Notes: generated by a model not told the origin, from the sequence alone. Counted from the first letter of the stretch, positions 1-10,968 are shown. The stretch: 64,000 nucleotides of DNA from Salminus brasiliensis (GCF_030463535.1 NC_132893.1:19824027-19888026); one strand, 5' to 3'. Translations and numbers: made by a program.

Positions 1-330
1 CGGGTTGGTTGTGGCAATAGTAAATGTATTCTGGGCCAAAAGCAACCCAGCTGTGGCAGCCACATTTAAGAATCGTCATGGCATTTGAACTTGGGGCCAC
101 ATGTGGCCCACATGCAGCCGACCATGTAAAATGTTTGTGCTATTTTGGCCCAATTCTGGCCCAACTGGAGCCAGCTGTGACTGTGTTCCTGCGCCCTTAT
201 TCATCCAAAATTACCATCGCCACTCCATGACGGTCTGTGAGCCGAATGAAAGTGTAAGTGTGGGCCAGAACTGGGCCCTGACCTGTTTGATATCTGGGTG
301 GTCACTGTAATGACCAGCCAGCAAAGAACC
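1..330. repeat. GGCCCA-rich probable interspersed repeat
   Basis: The stretch has many TGGCCCA/TGGGCCA words in both orientations, for example near 34, 94, 104, 143, 154 and 263. Such GGCC-palindrome-rich sequence is common in fish repeats. Short open frames here have no recognisable protein similarity. The edges and the family are not determined. Confidence 0.3.
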
Positions 331-2799
331 ACATTCAGCTACCTTGAACATGGTAACTTTCTCTAACCCCCAATGACAACAAGGCTGGGCAATTAACTTA
401 GCCATAGAAGATGACTGTACATCCAAGGGGAAAGACAAGACACTGGTGATGAGTAAAACAAGGGTGAATGACATGACCTATATATTAATTAATAGAAAAT
501 ATGAGCTTCATACTCAGTGTGGAACCCATGTAAATATTTTTAAAAAAATATTTAACATACTTAATTTTCTTTATTTTATAATTCTTTAAGAACATTTAGA
601 AGAATGTCAAGTCAATTGATCTCAACTTGGCTTGTTTTCTTATAATTAACCAGTTCTAACCACAACCCGTCCTATGCTTTTTTAAGTTAACTTGCATAAC
701 TGTACTTCTGAGTTCTTGTGTATTTGAATTCATTGCTGATGCATTTTTACAAATATTCAACCAAATGAATGTAAAATCCCTGCAGGTATTCTAAATCTTT
801 GTGTAAGGCCTATTACTGTCAAATAGTTGCTGCACCACATACCACTGCATCATCCATCACCAAACCATATAAATGTTAAAAAAATTGTTAAATACGGACA
901 CTTTGTGTTTTCACTCCAGTATGTCTTGGGTAACTAACTAAACTGCGGACACCGTACTCAAACATTCACTTAAAGGACCCATATGCTAAATTTTTTTATA
1001 TTGTTTCAGTCTGTGCTTTCATATGTTCTCTTTTTGTGGATTTTGCTGATCATACACTTGCTTCTGCTACGTTCTTTTGCTTTTGAATTTTGACACATTT
1101 TACAAGTGGGTGGGTCTATCACAAAAAGCAAGTCCAGCTACCTAGACGTGAAAACTCTTTCAGTGAGTGCTCATCGGTGAGAGTGGAAACTTAGATTGTC
1201 TGCAGCTACTGCACCTAACCACTGATCAAGTGTGAACTGTTATTAATCAGAATGCAGAAACTACTATAAATGATTTGGTATCAGTTAAGTATATATTTTG
1301 GAGTCCCACAGGGTTCTATTTTAAGGTCTATGAAACTGACAGTAATTCGGAAAGAACTGCAGTTTTGGGGGTGAAGAACTGAAGTGTGGGCCTATGTCCA
1401 GGGTTCAAGGAGTTAGGTAAAGATGTTTACTACTGTCTACTCCCCCTCTGGTTCAACAACGCCAAGAACAAGCCAAGAAACCACATGGGGCAGTGTTTAT
1501 AGAGTCCAGAGTTCACATACTCTCCTTCAGATCCATCAGCGTCTTTTCATTATTCATTCCCACAATCCTGGACCGCAGTCACTGTTTTGAATAGGGTATC
1601 ACCTCATGGCACCAATAATATTGCATAATCCTAGAAGATTTTTTTACATTGGAAATTTGGTCTCAAACAATGACTTCATGCAATGACTTCGCCTTACACT
1701 GCTATTGTTTTCTCTTCTACTTGAACAATTAAAATACTTACTGGAGTCCCATATGGTGTAGGATAGGATGATTCTAAGGGCCTGTGACAGACAGGGCCCT
1801 AAAAATTTATTAATTGAGTATTTTGGTAGAATTGTTAGAGTTGTGTGTAATTTCTTTTCACGGTGCGCCTTACTTATCACCTGTAGCTGTCTTTTCTGTT
1901 TTCCACCCTTGCACCTTCCTCCTTTTTGTGAAACGCTGGTGCCCTCTGTAGGCCAGAGCATGAAGCGTAGGACTTCTAGACTGATCATATCATGTAAGTG
2001 TTTATAGTAGGCCAAATAAAGTACACATAAGTAGTGACCCTGCATGCCTTACTTTCTTTTTCCATTGACTGATATACATTTATCTTCTTATCTGCTTGTC
2101 CTGGTCAAGGCTGTGGTAGAGCCAGAGCCTACCTGGAATCATTGAAAGCAAAAAAAGAATACCTTCATTTAACTACCCAGTCTGTTGTAGGGTACCACAC
2201 ACACACACACACACTTTTTTACTCAAACCTATAGGGGTCATTACCCAGGGGCAATTTAATTTGTATGTCTGTGGTAATATTAATAAACAATTCATTAAAT
2301 ACAACTGAAGAAATGTCTTTGGTCTTTTTGACAGCAAGGGTTTATGCTGTTCATTGACATCAACTGTATCAAGATTGACCTGGAGGTGCCATGATGGCAT
2401 TTTAGGATTGTTGGAGAATTGTTATGTATTTTTTGGTCTGCTTTTGGCTGAACTTGCCAGGACAGTCTAAGCTGGCCATGTTCGCAGTTGTTATATTCAT
2501 TCCTGAGTCATATTCATATACAAGGCCTTACCAAGCTCTTTGAATATGGTCGTGATGATAACTCTCACTTGAGCAAGTCCTTCAAAATCAAAAGGATCAA
2601 ACCATTTTACCTATTAAAGGAGCCTACCCAAAAGGTAAATGCTCTGAGTTAACTACACAACAGTCCTGACCATGGAACACCTCCTGTGCGGAAGGGATTA
2701 GTGTTACATATGGAGTCCATGGGGTAATGTATTTATTACCTGGGTTTCTCAGTTAGTTCACGCTCGCAATTCCTGTTGTTTCTGTTAATAAATAACCAT
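331..2799. other. Intergenic, AT-rich; no gene seen
   Basis: No recognisable coding exon, RNA gene or complete transposon was seen. There is a short CA tract at 2195-2214, and a fragment near 2090-2145 resembles a common fish repeat tail. The longest open frame (minus strand, 1644-2045) has no domain or compositional support and is probably chance. Confidence 0.5.
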
Positions 2800-3060
2800 G
2801 AATCTGCACGTATTTGTCACTGTACGGCAAAATGTGTCCACCGCATTTAACCCATCTGTGGTAGTGAACACACACACAAACTAGGGTCAGTGAGTACACA
2901 CACCCAGAGTGGTGGGCAGCCAACTCCAGCACCCAGGGAGCAGAGAGGGTAAAGGGCCTTACTCAAGGGCCCAACAGTGGCAGCTTGCCGAGCCCAGGAA
3001 TCGAACCCACAACCCTGTTATCAATAGGCCGACGCGCTAACTGCTGAGCCACCACTGCCC
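2800..3060 (-). mobile_element. tRNA-derived SINE, near full length
   Basis: Read on the minus strand, the element starts at about 3060 with GGCAGTGGTGGCTCAG, an A-box-like tRNA head. It continues to a B-box-like GGTTCGATTCC around 2998-3008. A body follows with the words GCTCCCTGGGTGCTGGAG and AGATGGGTTAAATGCGG, ending near GACAAATACGTGCA. The same body is present at 4299-4512, and a diverged relative lies at 21127-21345. The tRNA-like head makes this a Pol III SINE. The family name is not asserted. Confidence 0.75.
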
Positions 3061-3329
3061 AAATTTTTGCAAGTTACCTTTAATATTAGTTCTGTTTCGT
3101 TTAACAAACTGAAGACTGTTAGTGCAGCACCCAGGTTTTTTAGCCGTTGGTCAGTCAAGATAAATATTTTTTTTAGAGCTTTTTACAGACGTAAAACATT
3201 TTTACATTGTTGGGACTCTGGAGTACAAAGCTTAATGCGCATTACATTTATTTATTGAAGTGTAGATGTATCCAAAAATGCATTTTATTGTAGCTTCTTT
3301 AGGGGGAATTTTGTGGGGGAAGTACCAGT

Positions 3330-3690
3330 TTGTATTTTGTGCTGGGTGTGTGTGCTGGCTTTAGTATGTGCGAGTTGGTGTGCTGGGTGCTTTAAGGTGC
3401 TCCATATGGTGTGCTGAATGGTATGCTGGCTGCTTTACAATGTACAGGACAGAGGGTTTGCAGTTTTAACATGTACTGTATGGTGTGCCAGCTGCTTTAA
3501 GATGTGCTGGAGGTGTGTCGACTGATTTAGGCCGTGCCAGTTGGTGTGCAGATTTCTTTAATATGAGCTGGATGTGTGCTGGCTGCTTTAGGATGTGCCA
3601 TATGGTGTGTCAAATTCTTTAAGATGTGCTACTGGGCATGTCGTGGGTGGTTTTTAAGGTGTGCTGGTTGCTTTATGATGTGCTGGTTGC
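3330..3690 (+). repeat. Degenerate GTGC minisatellite (outlier of the main array family)
   Basis: Imperfect units of about 25-35 bp recur, built on GTGTGCTGGCTGCTTTA followed by GATGTGC. They are diverged members of the family that forms the arrays at 4800-5815, 6410-6990 and 8700-9491, in the same orientation. Confidence 0.7.
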
Positions 3691-4298
3691 TAAGCTGACA
3701 TTGCAGTCTTACCTGCCCAGTCAACCACTTTGTCCTATTTTCTTTGTCCCCTCATCTCTGTGTCCCTGAGTCATTCCATGTTCCTAAACCTGTTAAAGTA
3801 CCAGCTTTCTAGGCTCCTCTAGTGCCTTTTGTTTTTTACGTCTGTGATCTGGCTCTGTCCTTGGTCCTGCTCTCCCTCCAAGCCGAGCTCTCAGCCAGCA
3901 ACCAGTTTCCTGCCATCTGTGTCTAGTCTGTGACTGTCCATGTCTGTTCCTTTTGCAGTTTGTGTTCACTCCTCAATTCTGGCCCAATTCCACATTGTTT
4001 CTGAACTTTCCCCCAGTATGTTTCATCCCAACTAACTCTTCTGTTTATTATAGCTTTTGGGTAAAAATATCAGAAATTAACTTACAACTTTGTAGTATGC
4101 ATGTGTTAAGTTTTCCAGGACATGATGACAAAAATTCTGCACATAGGACCAGACCCATTCCCATCAGCTCCCGTAGGCTCAAAAGTAAGCTCTGGTGCCT
4201 CAGACCCAACAACCATCTTCATAACCATACAACACCAATATCGTCCCTGGTGATTTGTTCTCACACTATTTCAACAACCAGCTCATTCAACCACAAAC
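3691..4298. other. Intergenic; no gene seen
   Basis: No repeat unit, splice-flanked exon or known domain is recognisable. An open frame at 3953-4393 runs into the SINE at 4299 and is not supported as a gene. Confidence 0.45.
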
Positions 4299-4512
4299 TG
4301 CCCTTGAGCAAGGCCCTTTACCCTCTCTGCTCCCCGGGCGCTGGAGTTGGCTGCCCACCGCTCTGGGTGTGTGTGTGTACTCACTGCCCCTAACACATGT
4401 GTGTGTGTGAGTGTGTGTTCACTACCAGATGGGTTAAATGCGGAGGACACATTTCGCTGTACAGTGCACACTGTACAGTGACAAATACATGCACCTTTAC
4501 CTTTACCTTTTT
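4299..4512 (+). mobile_element. 5'-truncated tRNA-derived SINE
   Basis: It matches the body and tail of the SINE at 2800-3060 but in the opposite orientation: CCTTGAGCAAGGCCCTTTA, GCGCTGGAGTTGGCTGCC, AGATGGGTTAAATGCGG, then GTGACAAATACATGCACC. The tRNA-like head is missing. The tail ends in CTTTAC repeats. Confidence 0.7.
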
Positions 4513-4799
4513 ACCCTTCCCCAGCCAACCTGAGTCCCTGCTATCCACATCCATTGACCTTTCAGCTACTAGGTTATTAATATCTACATTTTAGGTTGTT
4601 CCTTTATTTTTTTCATTTTTTGAGAGTGTTTGCCCTTTGATGTATATTTATCAATCCCTCCCATTTTTTATGACCTCTGTCATTTTTATTAAAGTAATTA
4701 AAAGCAAAATGATTAAGCTGCTATTATTTAAGTGAGAAGAATGCGCATTATCTTTGAGAAGATAATGAAACAAACATTTAAAAAAAAATTTAAACAGTG

Positions 4800-5815
4800 A
4801 CCGCACCGACCCAGAGAACCCCTTTAACATGTACCGGATGATGTGCCAGGATGCAACTTTCAGATGTGCTTTTTGTTGTACCGGCTTGTGCCAGATGGTT
4901 TGCAAGCTGCTTTAACATATGCCGGATGGTGTGCCGGCAGAATATTGAATGTGCCAGGTAGTGTGCAAGCTGCATTAACATGTGCCGACTGTTGTGCCGG
5001 ACGGTGTGCCGGCTGCTTTTGAATGTGCCTGATGGTGTGCCGGCAGAATATTGAATGTGCCAGGTAGTGTGCAAGCTGCATTAACATGTGCCGACTGTTG
5101 TGCCGGACGGTGTGCCGGCTGCTTTTGAATGTGCCTGATGGTGTGCCGGTGGAATATTGGATGTGCCAGGTGGTGTGCAAGCTGCATTAACATGTGCCGA
5201 CAGTTGTGCTGGACAGTGTGCCGGCTGCTGTTGAATGTGCCTGATGGTGTGCTGGCTTGTGACAGATGGTTTGCAAGCTGCTTTAACATATGCCGGATGG
5301 TGTGCCGGCAGAATATTGAATGTGCCAGGTAGTGTGCAAGCTGCATTAACATGTGCCGACTGTTGTGCCGGACAGTGTGCCGACTGTTCTGCAGGATGGT
5401 GTGCCGGACGGTGTGCCAGCTGCTTTTGAATGTGCCGGATGGTGTGCTAGCGGGATATTGGATGTGCCAGGTGGTGTGCAAGCTGCATTAACATGTGCCG
5501 ACTGTTGTGCCGGACAGTGTGCCGGCTGCTTTTGAATGTGCCTGATGGTGTGCCGGTGGAATATTGGATGTGCCAGGTGGTGTACAAGCTGCATTAACAT
5601 GTGCCGACTGTTGTGCCGGACAGTGTGCCAGCTGCTTTTGAATGTGCCTGATGGTGTGCCGGTGGAATATTGGATGTGCCAGGTGGTGTGCAAGCTGCAT
5701 TAAAATGTACCGACTGTTGTGCCGGACGGTGTGCCGGCTACTTTTGAATGTGCCAGGTGGTGTGCAAGCTGCATTAACATGTGCTGACTGTTGTGCCGAC
5801 TGGTGTGCTGGACGT
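4800..5815 (+). repeat. 106-bp higher-order minisatellite array, copy A
   Basis: The word CAAGCTGCATTAA recurs at about 4966, 5072, 5178, 5337, 5479, 5585, 5691 and 5764, giving spacings of 106, 106, 159, 142, 106, 106 and 73. The 106-bp unit splits into GTGCC-initiated subunits of about 31, 12, 31 and 32 bp. The 12-bp piece is GTGCCGACTGTT. The spacing of 142 equals 106 plus three 12-bp pieces. Several frames lack stops through the array, which creates spurious open frames of 60-168 codons. Confidence 0.92.
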
Positions 5816-5954
5816 AATGTTTTTTATTATTAACATAATTTTCCTGTTATTGTTATTGTTAAATTACATTTTATTAATAAATGAGATTATTAAGATCAGT
5901 GATGCGTGGTTATAAGTGGAGCGGTGCGTTTTCTGACTACTTTCTCAATGTCAA
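5816..5954. other. AT-rich spacer between arrays, copy A
   Basis: A TTATT/TTGTTA-rich spacer leads into the 38-bp array. The same spacer occurs in copy B at about 9492-9630. No gene is seen. Confidence 0.6.
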
Positions 5955-6036
5955 ACGCACAAGACGCGTAAAAGCGCACCCAATGCGTAACTACGCACGA
6001 GACGCGTAAAAGCGCACCAAATGCGTAAAAACGCAC
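5955..6036. repeat. 38-bp CpG-rich ACGCGT tandem array, copy A (2 units)
   Basis: Two 38-bp units, at 5955-5992 and 5993-6030, are followed by a terminal ACGCAC. Each unit contains GAGACGCGTAAAAGCGCACC or a close variant. It holds several CpGs and an ACGCGT palindrome, in an otherwise AT-rich setting. The paralogous array in copy B has four units. Confidence 0.92.
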
Positions 6037-6099
6037 TTGATGTGAAAAGTTCAGCTCTACTGATGAGCACTCTTAATCACTCTTACTCTTAACTTAATG

Positions 6100-6400
6100 C
6101 AGCAGGCACATAATGCGGCACTTTCTGAGGCAGCTGGCACACCATCACATTCAATATTCTGTCTGCACATCATCCAGTACATTGAAAAACAGCAGCTACG
6201 TCATGCAGCACATGAAAATGCAGCTGGCACACAATCCGGTAAACCACAATCCGGTTCATGTTAAAGCAGATGACACAACAGCTGGCACATCTAAAAGCAG
6301 CTGCCACATCACCTGGCATATTCCAAAGCAGCTGGAACATTAATGGCACATACCAAAGCAGAACTCCATCTGGCATATCGTAAAGCTGTAAACACAACGT
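6100..6400 (-). repeat. Antisense block of the GTGCC minisatellite, copy A
   Basis: The units appear here as the reverse complement (GCAGCTGGCACA, AAAGCAGCTGGCACA), so the array family switches orientation relative to 4800-5815. It faces the sense block at 6410-6990. The block is repeated at about 9852-10152 in copy B. Confidence 0.85.
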
Positions 6401-6409
6401 CCTTAGTAA

Positions 6410-6990
6410 GTGGCGTATGGTGTTCCAGCTGTTTTGGTATGTGCCGGATGATGTGCCAGCTCCTTTTAGATTTGCCAGTTGTTGTGCCAGCTGCTTTAAC
6501 ATGCCGGATGGTGTACCGGCTGGTGTGCCAGCTGCTTTTACATATGCTGAATGGTGTACCATCCACTTTTGAATATGCTGGGTGATGTCTCTGTATATAA
6601 ATACTGAATGTTCCAGATGGTGTGCCAGCTGCCTTAGAAAGTACGCATGGTTTTCCATCTGCTTAGGATGTGCAGGATGCTGTGTTTAAAGCTTTGATGC
6701 CAGATGAAGCCCTGCTTTAGTATGTGCTTCGTGGTGTGCCAGCAGCTTTCAGATGTGCCCGTTGTTGTGCCAGCTGCTTTAATAAACAGCGGATGGTGTG
6801 TCGGATGGTGTACCAGCTGCTTTTACATATGCTGCAACGGCGTACTGAATGTTTTTGAATGTGCAGGATGGTGTGGCAGCAAAATACTGAATGTGCCAAA
6901 TGGTGTGCCAGCTGCCTCAGGAAGTGCTGGATAGTGTGCCTGCTGCTTTAAGATGTACTGGTGTGCCGCTTGCTTTATATGTACAGGATG
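6410..6990 (+). repeat. Sense block of the GTGCC minisatellite, copy A
   Basis: Diverged units of about 31 bp of the form ATGTGCCGGATGATGTGCC followed by AGCTGCTTTT. They are more diverged from each other than the 106-bp array units are. The block is repeated at about 10162-10742 in copy B. Confidence 0.85.
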
Positions 6991-7110
6991 CTCCCCAGCC
7001 AGCAAGGTCCACTTCTTTAACTAACTCTGTCTTTCTCTCACCCCACAGTGCCAATGGTAGCATATAGAGTTTATGTAAACAAGAAATTTTGGAAATACTG
7101 TCCATCCCCA

Positions 7111-7182
7111 TTACTCATGAATTAAGATAAAAAAAATTATCTGTTTATTATTATTATTACTATTAGTAGTAGTAGTATTAAT

Positions 7183-7216
<34 letters not shown>

Positions 7217-7503
7217 GGTAAACCCTGTTTATAAACTCTGATTCTGTTCTTTTCTCCTAATATCAGAAAACTCTCAATAACAGTCAGGGAATGCAGTCTG
7301 GACTCACCTGTAGAAGCTGATGGAGGTGAAATCGTAGAGAAAGTAGAAGTTGGTGCAGGTTTGTGAGCAGTTTTTGAGAGCGTGTGAGTTGTCCTGGATT
7401 GATCAGCTGATCGATTGATAGCTGATGATGTTCTAGAGCTCGAGCTCACTCCACTGTTCTTAATGGAGACATATGATCTTAACAGCAACAGAAAAACCAG
7501 CAA
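7111..7503 (-). other. Ser/Thr-rich open frame with splice-like signals, copy A (unrecognised)
   Basis: The minus-strand frame has no ATG start, opening after a TGA with TTG. It begins with a short Leu/Val/Phe-rich stretch and passes into a Ser/Thr/Pro/Lys-rich stalk-like segment ending around SPPSAST. There the strong donor word ACAG/GTGAGT occurs near 7309. An overlapping frame starts with ATG at about 7525 (MKLCFLLIAGF, signal-peptide-like) but stops after 21 codons. Beyond the donor the frame runs into a trinucleotide repeat. The same frame is intact in copy B. It could be a relic exon of a secreted or membrane protein gene, or chance. No function is assigned. Confidence 0.2.
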
Positions 7504-8040
7504 TCAGAAGAAAACAGAGTTTCATAATAAAAAAAAGTTAATAATAATAAGAATATAGATTTTAGTTTTAAACATATTCTTAAATAGTCTTAAATACATA
7601 AAATCTATTTTAAAATAAAATAAATATGATTCTTAACATTTCTATTGGATTATTTTACTAGTAGTTTAATAATACTATTATTTATAGTATAATAATAATA
7701 ATAATAATAATAATAATTGATGTGTATATAATTGTTGATGTATATATATTGTATTTAATAAATAAGAATTTTATCTGATTTAAAATACTAAATAAGTATT
7801 AATATTTGTATTATTTTATTATTGCTGTTCTTCTTCTTCTGCTGTTTCTTAATTTCTCCTTTTTCTTCATATAAATAATAATAATAATAACATTATTATT
7901 ATTATTATTATTGTGGTTGTTGTTATAATTATCATTCTTGATATTATAATTACTATTTTTTTATTATTATTGTTGCTGTCATTGTTATTGTTAAATAAAT
8001 ATTATTAATAAACAAGATTTTAAGCAGAGATCAGTAAATT
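7140..8040. repeat. AT-rich trinucleotide and simple-repeat tract, copy A
   Basis: Long TAA/TTA/ATA runs (7144-7212, 7689-7718, 7876-7912) lie in AT-rich sequence, interrupted only by the Ser/Thr-rich frame. They are repeated almost exactly in copy B. Confidence 0.85.
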
Positions 8041-8041
8041 A

Positions 8042-8651
8042 TCCAGCTGTTTTATGCTGGTTGGCCAAAAAAACACACAACTTAAAACACAACATCTACT
8101 GGGTCTTTTGTTTTTGCTCTTCACTGAAGACGTTTAGGTTTGAAGTCAAATGATAAATATGAGATGATAGATCAGAATTTCAGCTTTTATTCACTGATAG
8201 TAAGTGTCAGTGAATAAAAGCTGAAATTCTGATCTATCATCTCATATTTATCATCTAGATACGGTAAAGAACTTGGCACCCCTTGTTTGTTTGATGAGAG
8301 GAGACTGTAAGAGTTCTGAAGAGTTTTTCAGTTTTTGAAGAGCCGGCACACCATCGGTACATTGTTAAGACAAAAAGCGTGCTATAAATAGGTGATTAGA
8401 TGTTTTTAGCATGAGGGAGGGAGGTTGGTTATAGCTGCCTGTTTTACATTTGTAAAAATTAATCAAGAATGTGTAAAAATGAGAGCGAGAGCTCAGACTA
8501 AATTGCAACATCTGTAGATGAAAACAAACACGTGACTAAATCAAACATGAGTTCCTAAATCTGAAAAATACACTCCTGCAGATCACACAAGATCCCCTAC
8601 CTTACTGACACACGCTCCTTTAGTCCTTTATAGATGGTGTCATTAGCGTGC
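8042..8651. other. Unique spacer between duplication copies
   Basis: About 610 bp lies between the two copies and is not present after copy B. It includes the 48-bp perfect inverted repeat (8150-8254) and a short antisense fragment of the minisatellite (GCCGGCACACCATC, 8343-8356). No gene is seen. Confidence 0.7.
8150..8254. repeat. Perfect 48-bp inverted repeat with 9-nt loop
   Basis: The left arm 8150-8197 is an exact reverse complement of the right arm 8207-8254. The spacer is TAGTAAGTG. The arm includes ATCAGAATTTCAGCTTTTAT, a word I associate with ends of a fish Tc1-like element family, and AAGAACTTGGCACCCC follows at about 8266. It may be two abutting transposon ends or a hairpin MITE. 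Confidence 0.85.
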
Positions 8652-8699
8652 CTTTGAGAAGATAATGAAACAAACATTTAAAAAAAAATTTAAACAGTG

Positions 8700-9491
8700 A
8701 CCGCACCGACCCAGAGAACCCCTTTAACATGTACCGGATGATGTGCCAGGATGCAACTTTCAGATGTGCTTTTTGTTGTACCGGCTTGTGCCAGATGGTT
8801 TGCAAGCTGCTTTAACATATGCCGGATGGTGTGCCGGCAGAATATTGAATGTGCCAGGTAGTGTGCAAGCTGCATTAACATGTGCCGACTGTTGTGCCGG
8901 GCGGTGTGCCGGCTGCTTTTGAATGTGCCTGATGGTGTGCCGGTGGAATATTGGATGTGCCAGGTGGTGTGCAAGCTGCATTAACATGTGCCGACTGTTG
9001 TGCTGGACAGTGTGCCGGCTGCTGTTGAATGTGTCTGATGGTGTGCTGGCTTGTGACAGATGGTTTGCAAGCTGCTTTAACATATGCCGGATGGTGTGCC
9101 GGCAGAATATTGAATGTGCCAGGTAGTGTGCAAGCTGCATTAACATGTGCCGACTGTTGTGCCGGACAGTGTGCCGACTGTTCTGCAGGATGGTGTGCCA
9201 GCTGCTTTTGAATGTGCCGGATGGTGTGCTAGCGGGATATTGGATGTGCCAGGTGGTGTGCAAGCTGCATTAACATGTGCCGACTGTTGTGCCGGACAGT
9301 GTGCCAGCTGCTTTTGAATGTGCCTGATGGTGTGCCGGTGGAATATTGGATGTGCCAGGTGGTGTGCAAGCTGCATTAAAATGTACCTACTGTTGTGCCG
9401 GACGGTGTGCCGGCTACTTTTGAATGTGCCAGGTGGTGTGCAAGCTGCATTAACATGTGCTGACTGTTGTGCCGACTGGTGTGCTGGACGT
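8700..9491 (+). repeat. 106-bp higher-order minisatellite array, copy B
   Basis: The units and flanks are the same as at 4800-5815 but there are fewer of them. It ends with GTGCTGGACGTAATG as copy A does. Confidence 0.9.
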
Positions 9492-9630
9492 AATGTTTTT
9501 TATTATTAACATAATTTTCCTGTTATTGTTATTGTTAAATTACATTTTATTAATAAATGAGATTATTAAGATCAGTGATGCGTGGTTATAAGTGGAGCGG
9601 TGCGTTTTCTGACTACTTTCTCAATGTCAA

Positions 9631-9788
9631 ACGCACGAGACGCGTAAAAGCGCACCCAATGCGTAACTACGCACGAGACGCGTAAAAGCGCACCAAATGC
9701 GTAATTACGCACGAGACGCGTAAAAGCGCACCAAATGCGTAATCACGCACGAGACGCGTAAAAGCGCACCCAATGCGTAAAAACGCAC
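9631..9788. repeat. 38-bp CpG-rich ACGCGT tandem array, copy B (4 units)
   Basis: Units lie at 9631-9668, 9669-9706, 9707-9744 and 9745-9782, followed by ACGCAC. Each has ACGCACGAGACGCGTAAAAG. A degenerate single relative lies near 12446-12475. Confidence 0.93.
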
Positions 9789-9851
9789 TTGATGTGAAAA
9801 GTTCAGCTCTACTGATGAGCACTCTTAATCACTCTTACTCTTAACTTAATG

Positions 9852-10742
9852 CAGCAGGCACATAATGCGGCACTTTCTGAGGCAGCTGGCACACCATCAC
9901 ATTCAATATTCTGTCTGCACATCATCCAGTACATTGAAAAACAGCAGCTACGTCATGCAGCACATGAAAATGCAGCTGGCACACAATCCGGTAAACCACA
10001 ATCCGGTTCATGTTAAAGCAGATGACACAACAGCTGGCACATCTAAAAGCAGCTGCCACATCACCTGGCATATTCCAAAGCAGCTGGAACATTAATGGCA
10101 CATACCAAAGCAGAACTCCATCTGGCATATCGTAAAGCTGTAAACACAACGTCCTTAGTAAGTGGCGTATGGTGTTCCAGCTGTTTTGGTATGTGCCGGA
10201 TGATGTGCCAGCTCCTTTTAGATTTGCCAGTTGTTGTGCCAGCTGCTTCAACATGCCGGATGGTGTACCGGCTGGTGTGCCAGCTGCTTTTACATATGCT
10301 GAATGGTGTACCAGCCACTTTTGAATATGCTGGGTGATGTCTCTGTATATAAATACTGAATGTTCCAGATGGTGTGCCAGCTGCCTTAGAAAGTACGCAT
10401 GGTTTTCCATCTGCTTAGGATGTGCAGGATGCTGTGTTTAAAGCTTTGATGCCAGATGAAGCCCTGCTTTAGTATGTGCTTCGTGGTGTGCCAGCAGCTT
10501 TCAGATGTGCCCGTTGTTGTGCCAGCTGCTTTAATAAACAGCGGATGGTGTGTCGGATGGTGTGCCAGCTGCTTTTACATATGCTGCAACGGCGTACTGA
10601 ATGTTTTTGAATGTGCAGGATGGTGTGGCAGCAAAATACTGAATGTGCCAAATGGTGTGCCAGCTGCCTCAGGAAGTGCTGGATAGTGTGCCTGCTGCTT
10701 TAAGATGTACTGGTGTGCCGCTTGCTTTATATGTACAGGATG
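9852..10742. repeat. Antisense then sense minisatellite blocks, copy B
   Basis: These correspond to 6100-6990 of copy A with a handful of substitutions. The units are antisense up to about 10150 and sense afterwards, giving a head-to-head arrangement. Confidence 0.85.
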
Positions 10743-10862
10743 CTCCCCAGCCAGCAAGGTCCACTTCTTTAACTAACTCTGTCTTTCTCTCACCCCACAG
10801 TGCCAATGGTAGCATATAGAGTTTATGTAAACAAGAAATTTTGGAAATACTGTCCATCCCCA

Positions 10863-10934
10863 TTACTCATGAATTAAGATAAAAAAAATTATCTGTTTAT
10901 TATTATTATTACTATTAGTAGTAGTAGTATTAAT

Positions 10935-10968
<34 letters not shown>

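Larger units (their letters stand above)
4752..8041. repeat. Large tandem duplication, copy A (about 3.29 kb)
   Basis: It begins at CTTTGAGAAGATAATG and ends at GATCAGTAAATTA. Copy B (8652-11796) starts and ends with the same words. Outside the tandem arrays the copies differ by only a few substitutions, such as GTACCATCCA versus GTACCAGCCA and GAGCTCGAGC versus GAGTTTGAGC. Copy A contains a 106-bp higher-order array, a 38-bp CpG-rich array, antisense and sense minisatellite blocks, a Ser/Thr-rich open frame and an AT-rich simple-repeat tail. Confidence 0.9.

Noticed and set aside
2980-3060. Possible tRNA gene (A and B box words)
   Set aside because: It continues into a SINE body present elsewhere in the window, so it is a tRNA-derived SINE head and not a functional tRNA.
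4790-5700. Open frames of up to 168 codons on both strands (His/Thr/Ala-rich minus, Cys/Val-rich plus)
   Set aside because: They are produced by the GTGCC minisatellite, which lacks stops in several frames. The 106-bp unit is not a multiple of three and there are no splice or domain features.
4800-9788. Regular repeats resembling a CRISPR array
   Set aside because: The units are contiguous without unique spacers of constant length, and the genome is vertebrate.
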